Below, one piece after another: positions 47,853 through 60,500 of a stretch of DNA of 64,000 nt. The position numbers and the translations under genes were made by a program. The DNA is taken from positions 790,251 to 854,250 of the forward strand of contig RQSC01000027.1 of assembly GCA_013416795.1 (NCBI GenBank). Reading direction: 5' to 3'. How positions within the stretch are numbered: position 1 is the stretch's first letter; every line of letters begins with the position of its first letter. The notes under the pieces were generated by a model, which made no database searches, was not told the DNA's origin, and saw only the letters and a program-made list of their open reading frames with translations. Source of the DNA: Prasinococcaceae sp. CCMP 1430 (Eukaryota > Prasinodermophyta > Palmophyllophyceae > Prasinococcales > Prasinococcaceae).

Positions 47853-50051
47853 TCAGGTGGTTTTGTCCCGCCTTTTCACCCTTGCCTTGAGCTTGTTGTC
47901 GGTGGCGTCGAGGCGCGCCTGCTCGTCGAGTGGCAGCTCACTGAAGCACAGCTCGCACAGGCACTTGGACATGAGCCCACACTCACCGAAAGCACCGTGC
48001 GGCGAGTACCGCGTGTGTTTGATACAAAAGACGCCCTGGCAATCCCTGCAGTAGTGTCGCGTCATGCTACTCAGTCTGCGCGGCCGCAGGGACATGAGGA
48101 AGGGGCATGGGCGTCAGCACAGCACCGTGCGTTAGGCGATGCGCGTGCGCGTGCGCATCAAGGTATGCGGGTCTATCATTCGCGCGACGTACGAGAACCT
48201 CTTGAACTCCTTGTCGCAGCTGGGTGCGTGGCAGTGCGAGCGCACAGCGCTCGGTGCAGACGGCGCTCTGCCGACTCCTCTGCTGCTGCCCCCAGAAGCC
48301 GCAAGCGACACACGCCTCCGCTGCCGGCTTGCGTCGAGCGCCTTCGCGGCTGCGCGACGCCAGCGGCCGCCGGCGCTACCGTCAGTGCTGTTGTTGGCGC
48401 CCGCAGGAAAGGAGGGTGCGCGCGCGGTGCCATTAGCGATGCCGTTTGGCGTCGGTGCAGTCGCCTCCTCTGCTGCTGCTCCTGCGCGCGTACTCACTGG
48501 CCCTGCGGGCGGTCGCGTGAGTGTGGCGGTGCGTGCTCCAGCCAGCTCGCCCACCTCACCGGAGCTCTCACCATCGCCTCGCTCGCCATCACGAACGGAG
48601 TCACCCTCATCGCCTTCGCTGCTGCCGCCCATTCCGCCTGCTCTTGCGCTACCATTAGCGCGCCGCGCCACCCAGCGCAGCCCTACTGCGGCAGCGATGG
48701 CCACCAAGTTCAGGGCCAACGAGCGCAGCAGGGACGCGACCCACGCAAGGATGCCGCCGCCTCTGTGCCGAGGCATTTCTTGGACCCCCCCCTCGGAACC
48801 AACGCACGCCCCCGCGCCGTCGCAGCACTGGACTACAGCCCATTTGCCACCGCTGTGGAAGTTCCACGCCCGCACGCGGAATTCGCAAGCGGGCGCGCCG
48901 CTACCAGCCGCGTGGAAACGCGCGAGCGCATCGGGGTACGGGCCTGCGCCACCATTCCGGTCCTCAGCTGGCGGCACGTAGTGAATCACCTCGGAGACCG
49001 GCGTGGCTTCCGCGACGGCGGCGTGCACCCACTCGGAACCGCCCCATCGACCGCCGCTTGCACTCTGCACCTCGTAGCCATGCGTGGGCGGGTCGCCAAG
49101 CTCTTCGGGAGGTGCCCATCGCACGCTAGCCACACTGCCAGCGGCCACGCTACTACCCAGCACCTGCGCGCCATGCGTATGGCACGAGCACGACGGCGTG
49201 CCCACCACGCCAGGCCCCGTGCCTATGTCGAGCAATTTCCACTTCAGCGCGCGCAGGATCTTCTGCCTGTGAAGCGTTGAAGTCACACCGAGCTCCTCGG
49301 AGAGGATGTCCGGCGCGTTTACGATGGTAGCAAACTCGAGCGCTGTGACAGCGGCGGCAATGAAGGCTGGTGCGTACTGGGGCAGCTGCAGACCGTGCGC
49401 CACCCAGTCGGCCACGCCTTCGACCGTGAGTAGCGCGCGCAACGAGCCGCCTGCGCGCACGTGCGAGTCGAGCTCATCCACGGACACGGTCTCGTCTGCG
49501 TCGGCCGACGAGTCCAGCGCAACGAGCAGTGCGCTCGCGCCGCGCTCGATTTCGCCTGCTTCGTCAAACTGAGTGCCACCCACCTCCCCTCGCAGATAGT
49601 TCTTGGCCTCATCGTGCTCGATCTGGCCGTCCCCGTCTTCGTCGAGCGCCACGAAGAATTCGGCGATATCCGAGCGCGAGCCGCGCGGGACGGCCTGGGG
49701 CGGCGCCAAGTCCCCATCCCCCGGCGCTGCGTCGCGGGCGCCCGCGCCGAGCACAACCTCGGAGGCCGCAGCCAAGGCTGCCGCGGTCGCCAAGGCCGCA
49801 GCCGCCGCCGCGCGCGCACACGCCGCCGCTGGCCGCCTCCGGTCGTGCGCATCGCGCACGCCCGGCGGCGCCTCTGGCGCCGGCGCGCGCGTGCACGCGC
49901 CAGGTGCCACCGTCCGCCAGAGTATCTGCACAGGTGTCAGGTGTGTCACACACGCACGCGGACCGCGGACGCCACCAAAAAAAAAAACAGCTTTGACGAG
50001 CGTTCGCTTTCCGCTGTTCCCCGAACGCCCGCTTTTCGGTGCCTTTTCCAT
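47853..50051 (-). CDS. STIM-like membrane protein: EF-hands, SAM, FN3, membrane helix, FYVE-like zinc finger
   Basis: Exon 1, about 50051-48193, and exon 2, 48066-47853; a 126-bp phase-2 intron (donor GTACGT, acceptor TGAGTAG); about 690 residues. Ala-rich hydrophobic stretch near 90-112 (signal or anchor). EF-hand DEDGDGQIEHDE at about 136; a second, degenerate EF at 180-195. A SAM domain at about 209-273 holds LPQYAPAF and HRQKILRAL, both like animal STIM1. Fibronectin III-like region at 290-420. Membrane helix ILAWVASLLRSLALNLVAI at 431-460. The basic cytosolic tail ends in a finger built by splicing: CHAPSCDKEFKRFS joined to MTRHYCRDCQGVFC, then CLCELC, like a divergent FYVE finger. EF-SAM in a lumen and a lipid-binding tail outside suggest a Ca2+ sensor. 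The start is uncertain: an A-run at 49978-49988 interrupts the early frame. Confidence 0.8.
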
Positions 50052-50428
50052 CGAAAATATTCGTCGAGAGAAAAAGTCGACATCGCACATCAAATCGAGG
50101 GCGGCGGGGGGCACATCAGGGCGGAGGGGCCGTTGACCGATGGCGTGAAGTGGTGCACACTGCACTCGGAGCGTGGTCGCATTTGAACTCGGGCGGCGCG
50201 GCGCGCGCCACAGCGGTGTCGCACCGCGAGGGCGGCCCAGGCGCGAGCCCGCCCCCCCCCCCCCCCCNNCCCCCCCCCCCCCCCCCCCCCCCCCCCGCGT
50301 TCCCAAGCGGGACGCGCGAGCTCTGAGGGTGGGGCCAGGTTGCGTGGGCTGGCGCGGGAACTTGGCGCGGCGCGGCGCGGCGCGGCGCACGACGGGGCGG
50401 GGTGCACGCGCGTGCGCGGGGAGCAGCC
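50052..50428. promoter_or_regulatory. Bidirectional promoter with gapped poly-C tract
   Basis: Divergent starts. AT-rich GAAAATATTCGTCGAG and ACATCAAATCGAGG lie at 50053-50100. A C tract of about 45 bases occupies 50252-50296 and is broken by NN at 50268-50269 (an assembly gap). GCGCG pentamer repeats lie near 50366-50390. No gene is supported. Confidence 0.4.
50252..50296. repeat. Poly-C tract with NN gap
   Basis: C runs on both sides of two N. The second such tract of the window; the real length is unknown. Confidence 0.9.
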
Positions 50429-51460
50429 ATGGGCTTCTTCAAGAAGAAGCGTGCGCCCATCACTAACGCGGCGGGCGTCGCTGCGGCCGCTGAGAAGCAG
50501 GCGGTCGACGTGAGGCTCACAAAGAAGAAATACAAGCTCGAAGATGAAGGGTGGAAGTGCGTGTGCGCGCGTCATGGCTCAGCGCTGGCGTCCGCTGTCC
50601 GCGGCCACTTCGCCGCGTCCACACGTCCGCACGTGCGCAGGCACCCGCACACGCGCGGTTGCACTTTGCCCTGACCCACGTGCGTCGTGCACCAACGCGC
50701 TCGCACGCGCGTGTGTGTTGGGTCCTATCTCACACTCTGATGTGGTCAGGTCGGAGGGCGGTACAAGCGCAGACGAGGAAGGGGCAAGCGGCTCAGGTGC
50801 AGGGCTACGCGAAGCGCAGCGCGAGCTGGCGTCCGCACGCGCCTGCATCGGTGAGCTCGAGAGCGCCGTCACAGCGCTGCAGGTGCGTCGTTGCTGCTCC
50901 GTCGTGTGACGCATGCAGAGCGCGCCGCTTGGACCTTGCTGCCACGGCAGCATTGCGCCGACGCCTGCACTGCTGTGTTTTGGTCCCTTCACAACGCTGT
51001 CGCACGTCAGGGTAGCCGCGTGCGCTGACATGGGCCGTGACACCGCCGTCCTCATGCCGCGAGCGAGCGCAGGCAGCGCTTGGCGAGGCGCGCGCGCGCG
51101 CGACCGCCGAGGGCGAAAAGTACAACCTCATCGAGTTCAAGTACCAGCTCCTGGTTGACATGTGGACAATGAGGGTGCTCGACAACGGTGCGGATCCGGG
51201 CTCGCTTGGCGAATGCTCGACTTGACGCAGTCGGGATTGCAACAGCTGACCCAACCCATTCACGCCTCCCGAAACGAACCCAAACACACTCACACACACT
51301 CGTTCCCTTCATCCCTCTGCCCCCAATCTCCACGCAACACACGCACACCGGCGGCGCCGCGCGCGCGTGATCTGCGTCCATAGATGCTGCGACCGCGCAA
51401 GAGGAGGCGGCAGCGCTGCAGGCCGAGCAGCAGGCCCCTGCACCCGTCGAGGCGGCGTAG
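50429..51460 (+). CDS. Small four-exon coiled-coil protein, unrecognised
   Basis: Four exons give 150 residues: 50429-50556, 50750-50882, 51073-51187 and 51384-51460. Introns are 193, 190 and 196 bp, strikingly similar in length, with donors GTGCGT, GTGCGT and GTGCGG. It starts MGFFKKKRAP, with Gly2 and a basic patch, which could be myristoylated. Then comes YKLEDEGW, a Ser/Gly linker, a coiled coil (QRELASARACIGELESAV) and a conserved-looking block EKYNLIEFKYQLLVDMWTMR. It ends in a Gln/Ala/Glu-rich tail. Phases (2, 0, 1) fit all junctions. An alternative acceptor 9 bp upstream of exon 3 is in frame too. I do not know the family. Confidence 0.7.
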
Positions 51461-51528
51461 AGCGCTCTGACATGCATTGTAGATTTACATGACAGAGATT
51501 CCGGCCAACGCGCCCGCACGTAAAGGCG

Positions 51529-54500
51529 CTACACGGCGGCAGGCAGCACATCCTTCGCGACCTTCACATTCATCCCCGCCGCCATGACGCGCGTAAGGTC
51601 AGCTCCGTGCTCGCTTATCGTGAGCATCCACGAGAGCATGAGCACGACTGGCGCGGGAAGCGCTGCGCGTAGCGCAGCCCCGCCACCGGCCTCGCGCTCG
51701 AGCTCGTCCCGGAGGACGACAATCTCACGACCAATTTGCGGGTCCACCGTCGCTGGGTCAAAGCTTAGGATGGCATGGCGCACCGACTGTTTTCGTGAGG
51801 TCCGCGCCGGTACATCGAGGTAGCGCGGGCAGCGCGCGTCAGCGCAATCCGAGATGTGGTAGCACACTAGCAGGTTGCGCCCGGCACCGCGCGCGCCCAC
51901 TCCCTGAGCGCTCGCTATGCTCGCTCAGACGACGTACCTGCTTGCGCAGCATTAAGCGAATCGAGTGCCAGTCACTGGTGCCGCGCCTCGCATCCGTCCA
52001 TTTGAGGTACCCAAGCATGGCCAGCATGCACTGCAGAATGCGGCTGACTGAGGGCGCCACCTCGTTGTAACTCGTCACCTCAGCAACAAACTTGCGCGAA
52101 GCCTGCCCCTCCCAGAAGCGTTGGGCAGTCCGGCAGACCTCTACTCCTCGCGCGAGCTCCGCGCTCACCGGAATGGGCGCTTCCTTGGGGCGCGCGTGCC
52201 GCGAGCGCCACCATGCTATCTTGCTGATGGCTGCAAATGCCCCCCATCGCTTCGTTGAGTTCATCCTCTCCGGCGAAACTATGTTTTGATTGCTGGGCTT
52301 CGTGACCCTCTCCGGCTCAGGCGAAACTGTGTTGTGATTGCTGGGCTTGTCCTGCTCACCGTCGCTCGACCGCGAGCGCCGCAGCAGAAAGATCGCGACA
52401 GCCAACACTGCGACACCTCCGGCTCCTCCAGCAATGGCTGCGATGGGCAAGCCGCCACCACTGTCGCTGTCGTCATCGCTGTCTACAAGCGCTGGGGGTA
52501 CAAGCGCGGGGGGAGGTGCGGCCGCGTAGCAGCCCGCGTCCTTGCCCGAGGCCGTGGCGCTGCGCTCGTACAGCTCATCGATGCTCGAGACGGGTGAGAA
52601 GTAGATAAGCTCCTCGGCGTCGCACGTGCACTCACCCGCGAGGCACTGGGCACCGTCGCCACGGCAAACGGGCACGCAGGGTGCTTCCTCGGGCTCCGAG
52701 ATGCGCACGTCGGTCACCTCGAGCACCTGTGCGTCCGCCATCAGCGTCACGCCTGCCGTCACCCTCTGCTCGAGCAGAACAGCCAGCGCTTCGAGGCCAT
52801 TCCCCGCCACTGCTGGTTGTGGAGTGCCAGCCGTCGGAATCTCCGGCGCGCCGGCTTCCCGCACGGGCGCGGGCGGCGGTGGTACGTTGCCGTCGTCAGT
52901 TCTCTCGGGAAGGACGGCGAAATCCACTTGCACGCCGCCTGCCGTCTGCGCGAGCGAGCGCCGCTGGCCGACTCGCCTCGCGGGGACAGCAATCACATCA
53001 ATAACGCGAATGCGATCAAAGCTAATGCCGAGCGTGAAGGCGAGGTTTGAGACGAACTCGTCGGTGCCGCCGGCGTCGTAGAAGTCTTCCACGCTCAGTG
53101 CCATCGTGAGGCTCGCCTGGACAGCGTCAATGATGGTCACGGTCACGTCATCGTCAGCTCCGATCACGACCACCAAACGCCTTGACGGATTATCCCAGTG
53201 ATGAGCACCCGAAACGTCCAAGGCGGTCGGCACCGCTGATGACGGCGACACGAGCTGGCCTCCCACGCGCACCTCGTGCAGCTCGGGGGAGGTGTATGCG
53301 ATTCTCACTGCTACGCGTAGGCCGTCCATGGCCACATGCGCGCCGCCGTACCTGAGCCGCAGCTTCCGCGGTGGCGTGCCCGCGAACGTCAGGTTCCACG
53401 TGCGGCGCGCCTCAACCAGCACAGGGAAGCGGCTCAAGCGCAAGAGAGATGTATATCCCTGGTCCCAGCGGTGGTCCATGAAGCTGTTGAGCACGGTCGC
53501 CGCCGGAAAAGGCAGGCCATCGGCGGCCGACTCGGCCTCAAGGCGTACGGGGTGCAGCCTGCGGGTGAACCTGTCAGCGTCTAGGCTCTCAAAGCTGAGC
53601 ATCCCAAAGTCCGTGCCCGTGCATGCGTAGCCATTCCAGTGCGTCACGAAGGCGCAACGCGAATCGCTGTTGAGCAGCTGCGCCGCGTGGGGCAGTACCT
53701 GCACCCCCCAAGCAGCGCCGCCCGCGGCGGACGCCGCGCCGCCAAGTGATGCAAGTGCAGCGCCGAGAACGCCGTCGGAGCCCGCCTCCTCGACGAGCGT
53801 GTTGAGCAGGCCCGTGCAGTCCATGTCGACGCAGTCATCAACTGTCAGCCACCCTGGGTCCGGCGAGACGAAGTAAGCGAGCGCCTCGGGCGCCACGCGC
53901 TGCGTAGTCACGGACTCGGCAAATTTCGTTGGCGTGGTGACATCGGGCGACTGGGGGTTGAGTGAAATCGCGGCGTGGCCTTCGAGATTCCCGCATCCGG
54001 AGGCCGTGTTCCAATCGGCCAGCAGCGTGCGCTTGACCGTTAGCTGGCCCGCGAAGGCAGCGTCCGCCATGATGCCGTGGTAGTCTTGGTAAGTCGGCTG
54101 TCTTGGAAAGGGCATGGGACTACCCGTCGCCCACATGCCTGGCACGATGCCGCGGCGTGGCCCGCAGCCCAACGACCCACACGCTCGCGCGCCGCCGTCA
54201 AATCCACAGCCACCCGCGCCACCGGGCGAGGCGCCGATGACGACCGCGTCCTGCACGAGCACTTCCCCCGCGTCGTCGCCCAGCGCGTCCGCGGGCACAG
54301 GCACGATCGCCACGCCGATCAGATTATCGGCCAACCAGGTCTTCTCAACGATCACCCGCTCAGCGGCCTCGCGGAAGGCAAGGGCTGTCTCCCAGGTGCG
54401 ATGCACGGCAACACCCGAGAGACGCGCGCAGCCCTGCTCGCCTGACGACGGCCTCCGCATGGCTAGCCATCCCTCCCGCATTGAGTGTGCGACATTTGCC

Positions 54501-57500
54501 TCGAAGACTTCGTATGCGGGCGCGATCGAATCACCACAGGGCAGCGCCTCGCCCACGAAGCCGTGGTGCGCACTGCCGGCAGCCACGTTGCCGTGCACGG
54601 TCAAGCCCTCGCACGGCCTTGTTGGGCGCCAGCCGAGCACGTCCCAGGCGCACAGTGCAAAGTTCGCGAGCGCCTCAAACTTGGCCCAATCGAGCTGGTC
54701 ACTCTGCTGGTAGGCGCCGAGGGCGAGGTTGTGCCTCAGGGATACGTGATCACTCTGGAGCAGCTCGATGTTGGATCCACGCGAGTTGTACACGACGCAA
54801 TGGTCCACTGTCACGCGATCGGTGGACTGGACGCGCAAGGCAGAGTTATGCGAGTTCCACACGGCGACGCGTGTGAATGACGACGTCGTGTTGGACGAGT
54901 CAGCGTTCGCGACGAGGATCGCTGTGCGTCCACTCTTATGCTGCCCTCCGTGGCGCAGTTCTGCATCAGACATGCGCAGCGAACCCCGCAGCACGACCAT
55001 TCGCCCCTCCCCGCAGGCACCGACTTCGACAGCGTCAACGCTCACGCGCTGGTCGCCCACGTCCGTGCGGCAGGCCTGCACGCTCGTTACGAGCACGTGG
55101 GCTCCGAATTGGGCGAGAGCGTCGCCCGCCCCCGCCGGCGCGGGCGCGCCCTCGATGACCACGTTGTGCGACAGCAGCCCGACCTCAGCCCTGACGTCGA
55201 CCTCCCGGGCGCCGTAAAGCTCCGCAGTCTTCGCGCCGAAGTGCTGATGCGTGAGCGGCGAGGTCAAGCTCAGCTCTGCACTGCCCGCGGCATCAGCAAG
55301 GAGCTCGGCAACCTCCGCCTCGTCCTGTGAATGGCCGCTCGACGCCAACACAACGCGCGCGCCGGCTGGCCAGTCCACGCCCTCGGCGAGCGTGACAGCA
55401 TCAGCGCCGGCCGATGCAGTCGCACCCAGCCGCGTCCAGGAAGCTGTGCGCGGAAGGCCTTTGATGATGGCCTTGCCCACGACAACGAGCGCGCGGGATC
55501 CAGCGTCTATATACTCGCCGTCCGCATCCTCGCCCAGCTCGAGGTAGACACCGTCGGGCGTGCCCGTCAATCGGATGAGCGCTTGGCCGCAGTATGGCGC
55601 CGATGGATCGCCGATCGACAGCTCGCCGAACACAACCACTGACGCAGCCTCGAGGGCGATGGCCGCCGTGTTGTCGGAGCCCAGTGCGGCAACGCCCGTG
55701 CAGGCAGCCGCCCCCACGCCGGGGTCACACCAACGCAAGCTGCCGTATATGCGGACTAGACCAAGACTGGGCGTGGGCACGTCCAGCACAAGCTGCCACG
55801 CAGGGGGCACGTCGACGTCCTCACCCGCCCTCGGGAGCACACCGCCGGGCCACATGCTCGCGTTGCTCCAGAGGCGCTCGAAAGGCTCGCGCTCCACGGC
55901 AGGCGGCAGCTCGGGCGGTGGGCAGCCATCGCGCGGGCACTCCGCCCCCACCAGATGCAGGCGCTGGGACTCATACGCGCCCTCGCGCTCGGTGCCCGCG
56001 AAGCGAACCGTCAGCGTTTGCGTAGCCGCATCGTAGAACGACGCGCCGGTGGCGGCACCCGCTCCGGGCATCGCGGCCAGCGAGACGGCGGCCTCCTCGC
56101 CAGTCGAGAGGTCGTGCACCTCAAAGTGGTCGCGGTAGGTCGTATGGTTGAACACCAGGTCTAGATGCTCACCTTCGCGGAGGCCAGTCACCTCCACGTC
56201 GAGCTCTTCCCAGTCGCCCGCGCCGCGACCGAGCTGCACGCGCCACGTGCGGCCAGCAAGCACGGCGATCGCCCAACCGTGTGCGGGATCATGCCATTTG
56301 TGGTTCCTGTAGGTGACCGCGCTCCTTCCACCCTGCTCGGATGCGGACTGGACCTCGGACACGAGCAAGTCGTCGTTGTAGAAGACGCTGAACGGCTGCT
56401 GTCCGTACACGGCGACACGTACTGGGCGCTCTTTGGGAGCGCACAAGACGCTGACGCCGTCGGCCTGCTCGGCGCACGGGCCGACGAGGTGCGGCCAGCG
56501 GGCGGCCAGGTGTGCGCCCGCTGTGCCGGTCACGCTGCCGTCGACGTCGCGCAGCACGCCTTTGTGGGGGATGTTCCATCGCACGAGGTTGGCGAGGCTG
56601 GCGTCGTGGAGCGTGATTGCCTCCAGATGGCCGGTTTTGGCGTCGTTGTCCTTGGTGTTTGGGAAGTCGCAATGGTTGCACGTGGCGAACGCCGCCCCCT
56701 CGCGGTCGAAGCCGACAAGATCGGTCGACGCCAAAGTGAAGTTTTCACTTTGGGGCATCCACACGCCCACGGGGCCCGTCCCCCCGTTGGCCTCCGCCGC
56801 CGCGCTCCACTGACCAGAGGGCCCGAGCGCCTCGATTGCTGCGGGGGACATGCCGATCACGAGCGCGCCCTCGATGCGCGCCGAGCCCAAATTCGTGCGG
56901 CTCTCGAGGACTTCGAAGCCCGCCCGGCCGTTGTCGGCCACGCGGAAGTTCTCGAAGCGCAGATCGCCCGCCATCCCGACGCTCACGCCCGAGCGGGCGC
57001 ATTTGAATGCCGTGAAGTCCTCGAAGGTCGTTGGAAGGAGCTTTGAATGGGGCACCGAGCCCCACGAGCAACCGTTGGGGTCCTCCGTAGACACCACAGG
57101 CACATATCGATTGAAGATGCGAAGCCCGTAGCGCCCGTTCGAGTGGGCGACGTTGCCCCGGAAGGCTCCCAGCGGCAGGCCGGGAGGACACACGTCGGGC
57201 GTGGAGCTGGGTCCGGTGGGGTGGAATTGCAGGTCGAACCAGAAGCCGTATCGCGCGGAGCCTGCCGCGGCATTATTCACAAACGTGTTGGAGGGGTTGG
57301 TGATCCAGAAAGAAGCGGGGGTCGTGTCCGTGTCGAGCAGGCTGCTACTGGGCCGCGTGCTGACCGCGAGGTTGCCCTCGATACGGTTCTGGGACTCAAT
57401 GCCGTCCTCAATGAAGTACGTGTGACCCAGCGTCTCGAAGGCGACGTTGCCGCTCAGCTCGAGGTGCTTGACGCCGTGCACTGTGACCGCGCGGTTGAAT

Positions 57501-60500
57501 GTGTGGTGGATCGCGCAGTTGCGAATGTACGAGCGCGACACGCTTCCAATCATGTGGAAATGCAGCGGGTAACGGCCTGCAGGTGCGCGCGGCGCGCGTC
57601 AGGGCCCGGGACGGGGCGCGGCGGTGCGGGCGCACGCGCAGCCTCGCGAGGACGCACCGAGATTGAAAGCCTGCCCCACATTCGCGAGCTCGACGTTGGA
57701 GAAGCGGCCGACCGCGCTGTTGTCTCCATGGCTATGAAGCATGATGTGCGCGCCCCACTGCGTCTCCGCAGACCCCTCGTCACCACGAACTTTCACAGAG
57801 CGGCTCAGAATGCCCACCTCGGCGCGCATCTCGATCGTCTTGCCCCCGTGCGTGTAGGATACGCTCAGATGCGTGTGAGTCAGAGGCGAGGAGAGGATGA
57901 GCGTCCTGCCGCCGTGTGCGACCGCAGCAATCGTCACCTGCTCAGCGTGGTCCATCTCGAAGTCCGTTGAGGCGACCACGATGACGTCGCCGGCGCGCCA
58001 GCCTGACGTGGCGTCCAGCAGCAGCAGAGTGTTGCTGCCCGCGCGCGCCGTCTCCGCAAGGCAAGTCCACGCGGGCGACTTGGGCGCGCCGTGCATGTCC
58101 AGCACGCCGCGGCGCACGGCGATGTTTTTCGCGCCGTAGAGCGGCAGCTCCGGTGTCACCAGCGGCTCGCCGTGAAGCGTTATGACCGCATTGTGTTCAA
58201 AGGGACGCTCGAGAGTACCCACGCGCATCTCGCCCCCGCGCAAGAGCAAGTAGGACGCGTCCAGGGATACGTCGCTCTCGTCCGAGAAGATGAGCCGTCC
58301 CTCGACGACGACAAGAAAGAGCTGTGGCGTGTGAATGTCGAGCAAGATCGACTGGCCCGGTGGGATAACCACACTGTCGCCATCCAGGGGCACCGCCCTC
58401 GAGATGCCCCACGAGCGCTCGTCTGACCACCTGTCAATGTACAGAAACTCAGCCGCAGGGTCAATCACCGCGTCACCACGGCCATCCGAGGCAGACACAA
58501 CAATCGATGGCTCGACGAAGTCCGGCCGCGGCCCTGTGACGCACGTAATCGCTGTCGCCGAGGCAGACAGCACCGCGCATTCGATGCCGTCGATGCTGAC
58601 CGCGTACGTTGCCGCAGCGTCGAAATTGCCCGACAGCGTGAGCGTGTCGCCCCCCAGCGTGGAGCCGACCGAGGGCGCGACGGCGGTCACCGCCGCGCTG
58701 AGGGACGAGGAGTACGTATAGGCATCCTCCAGAAGCGCCGAAGCGCCCTCCTGCAGGGCGGGGATCCCGACGCCCTCCTGCGCGCCTGGCTCGGCGGTGA
58801 CGCGCACGCGCACGTCGCAGGGCTTGTCAGCAGGCCTTGTCGAACCCTGCACGCCATACAGTTCGATCTCGGCGAGGACGAGCGAGGTCCGCGCATCGTC
58901 GAAGCTGCGCACTTGGACGAATCGGGACGGCATGTCCGGAACGACGTCGACATCGAAGGTATTCCAGCCATCGCTAAAGATCCTCTCTGACGTGCTCAAG
59001 TCCAGCAGCGTCACCCAGGTCGAACCGTCCGCCGAGCCTTCGAGCAACGTCCGCTCAAGCTGGCGGTCGGGCTTCGCCCACCAGAGCTCGGGCACCGCAG
59101 CGAAGATACTCACGTGACTCAAGTACGCGGCGGCGTCCTGACCGAGGTCGAGGCCCACGTAGGGAAACGGGGTGCCTTGCCCGTCTGTGCCGGCGGCCCG
59201 GTCCCATCCGCTCCACGCGCCAAAGAAGGCGCTCGTAAGGTTTCCGTCGAAGGCATCGGCGGCCGAGGATCTCTCGCCCTCGCGCCACACGCCGTAGGAA
59301 GAGAAAGGCGCGCCGCCGCCGATGCGCCTGGCCTGCGCGCGTAGCTGCTCGGCGCTAGGGGCAACCTCGAGCGGTTGCATTGCGCCTGTCACACACTCAA
59401 TGCTGTCAGGGGCCACGGCGGTGGCGGCGCACGGCACACCACACATGTCCACCTGGATGCGCCTCGTCTCCGACCCGAAGCCCGCGCCTGCGATGCTCAT
59501 GACCGTTCCACCTCCCCGGCTCCCCGCGGATGGCGACACATCTCCTACGCTCGCATTGACCTCCAGTAGGGCAAAGCAGCCGAGCTCGCACACGGCAAAT
59601 CCTGTTGCTGTTTGGAGGGTGAGCTCGTGCGAGCCGGCCGGCACGGCAGACACGTCCACCAAGAGGTGTGTCTCATTCGCGGCGAGCAAGGTCAGCTGGG
59701 TGTCGCCGAAGCGAGCAGTAATGTTTGCTCCGCCGACGGGAAAGCCGCGTCCTCTGATCGTGACGCTGCCAGCGCCGGCAGCCCACCCTCTTGTGTACGC
59801 CGTCGCGTTGGTGCGGTATTCGATGCTCACCGTGCCGTTGGCCACCTGCCCGCCCGATTGCACCTCAAGCTCGTGCGACGCCTCCGCGCTCACCCCCGGT
59901 GCCGTGCACGTCAGCGCTGCCGGGCTGCGCACATCGACATCCGCGCACTCGGCGGTTCCGATGGTGACCGAGGTTGCGCCTCGAACGAAGCCAGCGCCGT
60001 AGACCTCGATGCGCGCACCGCCCAGCGAGAGCGTTGGCAACGTGGCGGAGCGCACGCGCGGCGGGACGTCGATCGTTGCGACTCCCTGCGCAATGCCGGC
60101 ACGTCCGGAGGGAGAATAGGCGTACACCTCGTGAATTCCTCCCCATAACGCCTCGGCAGTCATGGAGCACGTCACCTGGGGGCCGGATGCTCGGTCGATC
60201 TGGCACGGGACCATTGCCTCGAGCTCCACACGCGTCGGGGTTGGGCATGTGGCAGCCACGCCAGAGCAGCGCAGTGCGGCGGTGTCCTCGCTCACCGTGA
60301 CGATGATGTCCGAGGGCACTGACTCATTGAAAGTCACCTCGAGGGTGTGCAACCCGCCTTCAGCGGGGGAGTAGGAGGATGTGGCGTTGAGCATTGATAG
60401 GGTCTCGCTTTGCTTGTACGCAAAGCCGCAGTCGTCACCGGCTGTGGGCGGTACTGTGGACAGGTCGAGGCCCGCGCACGACGAGTGCGCGCCTCGCATG

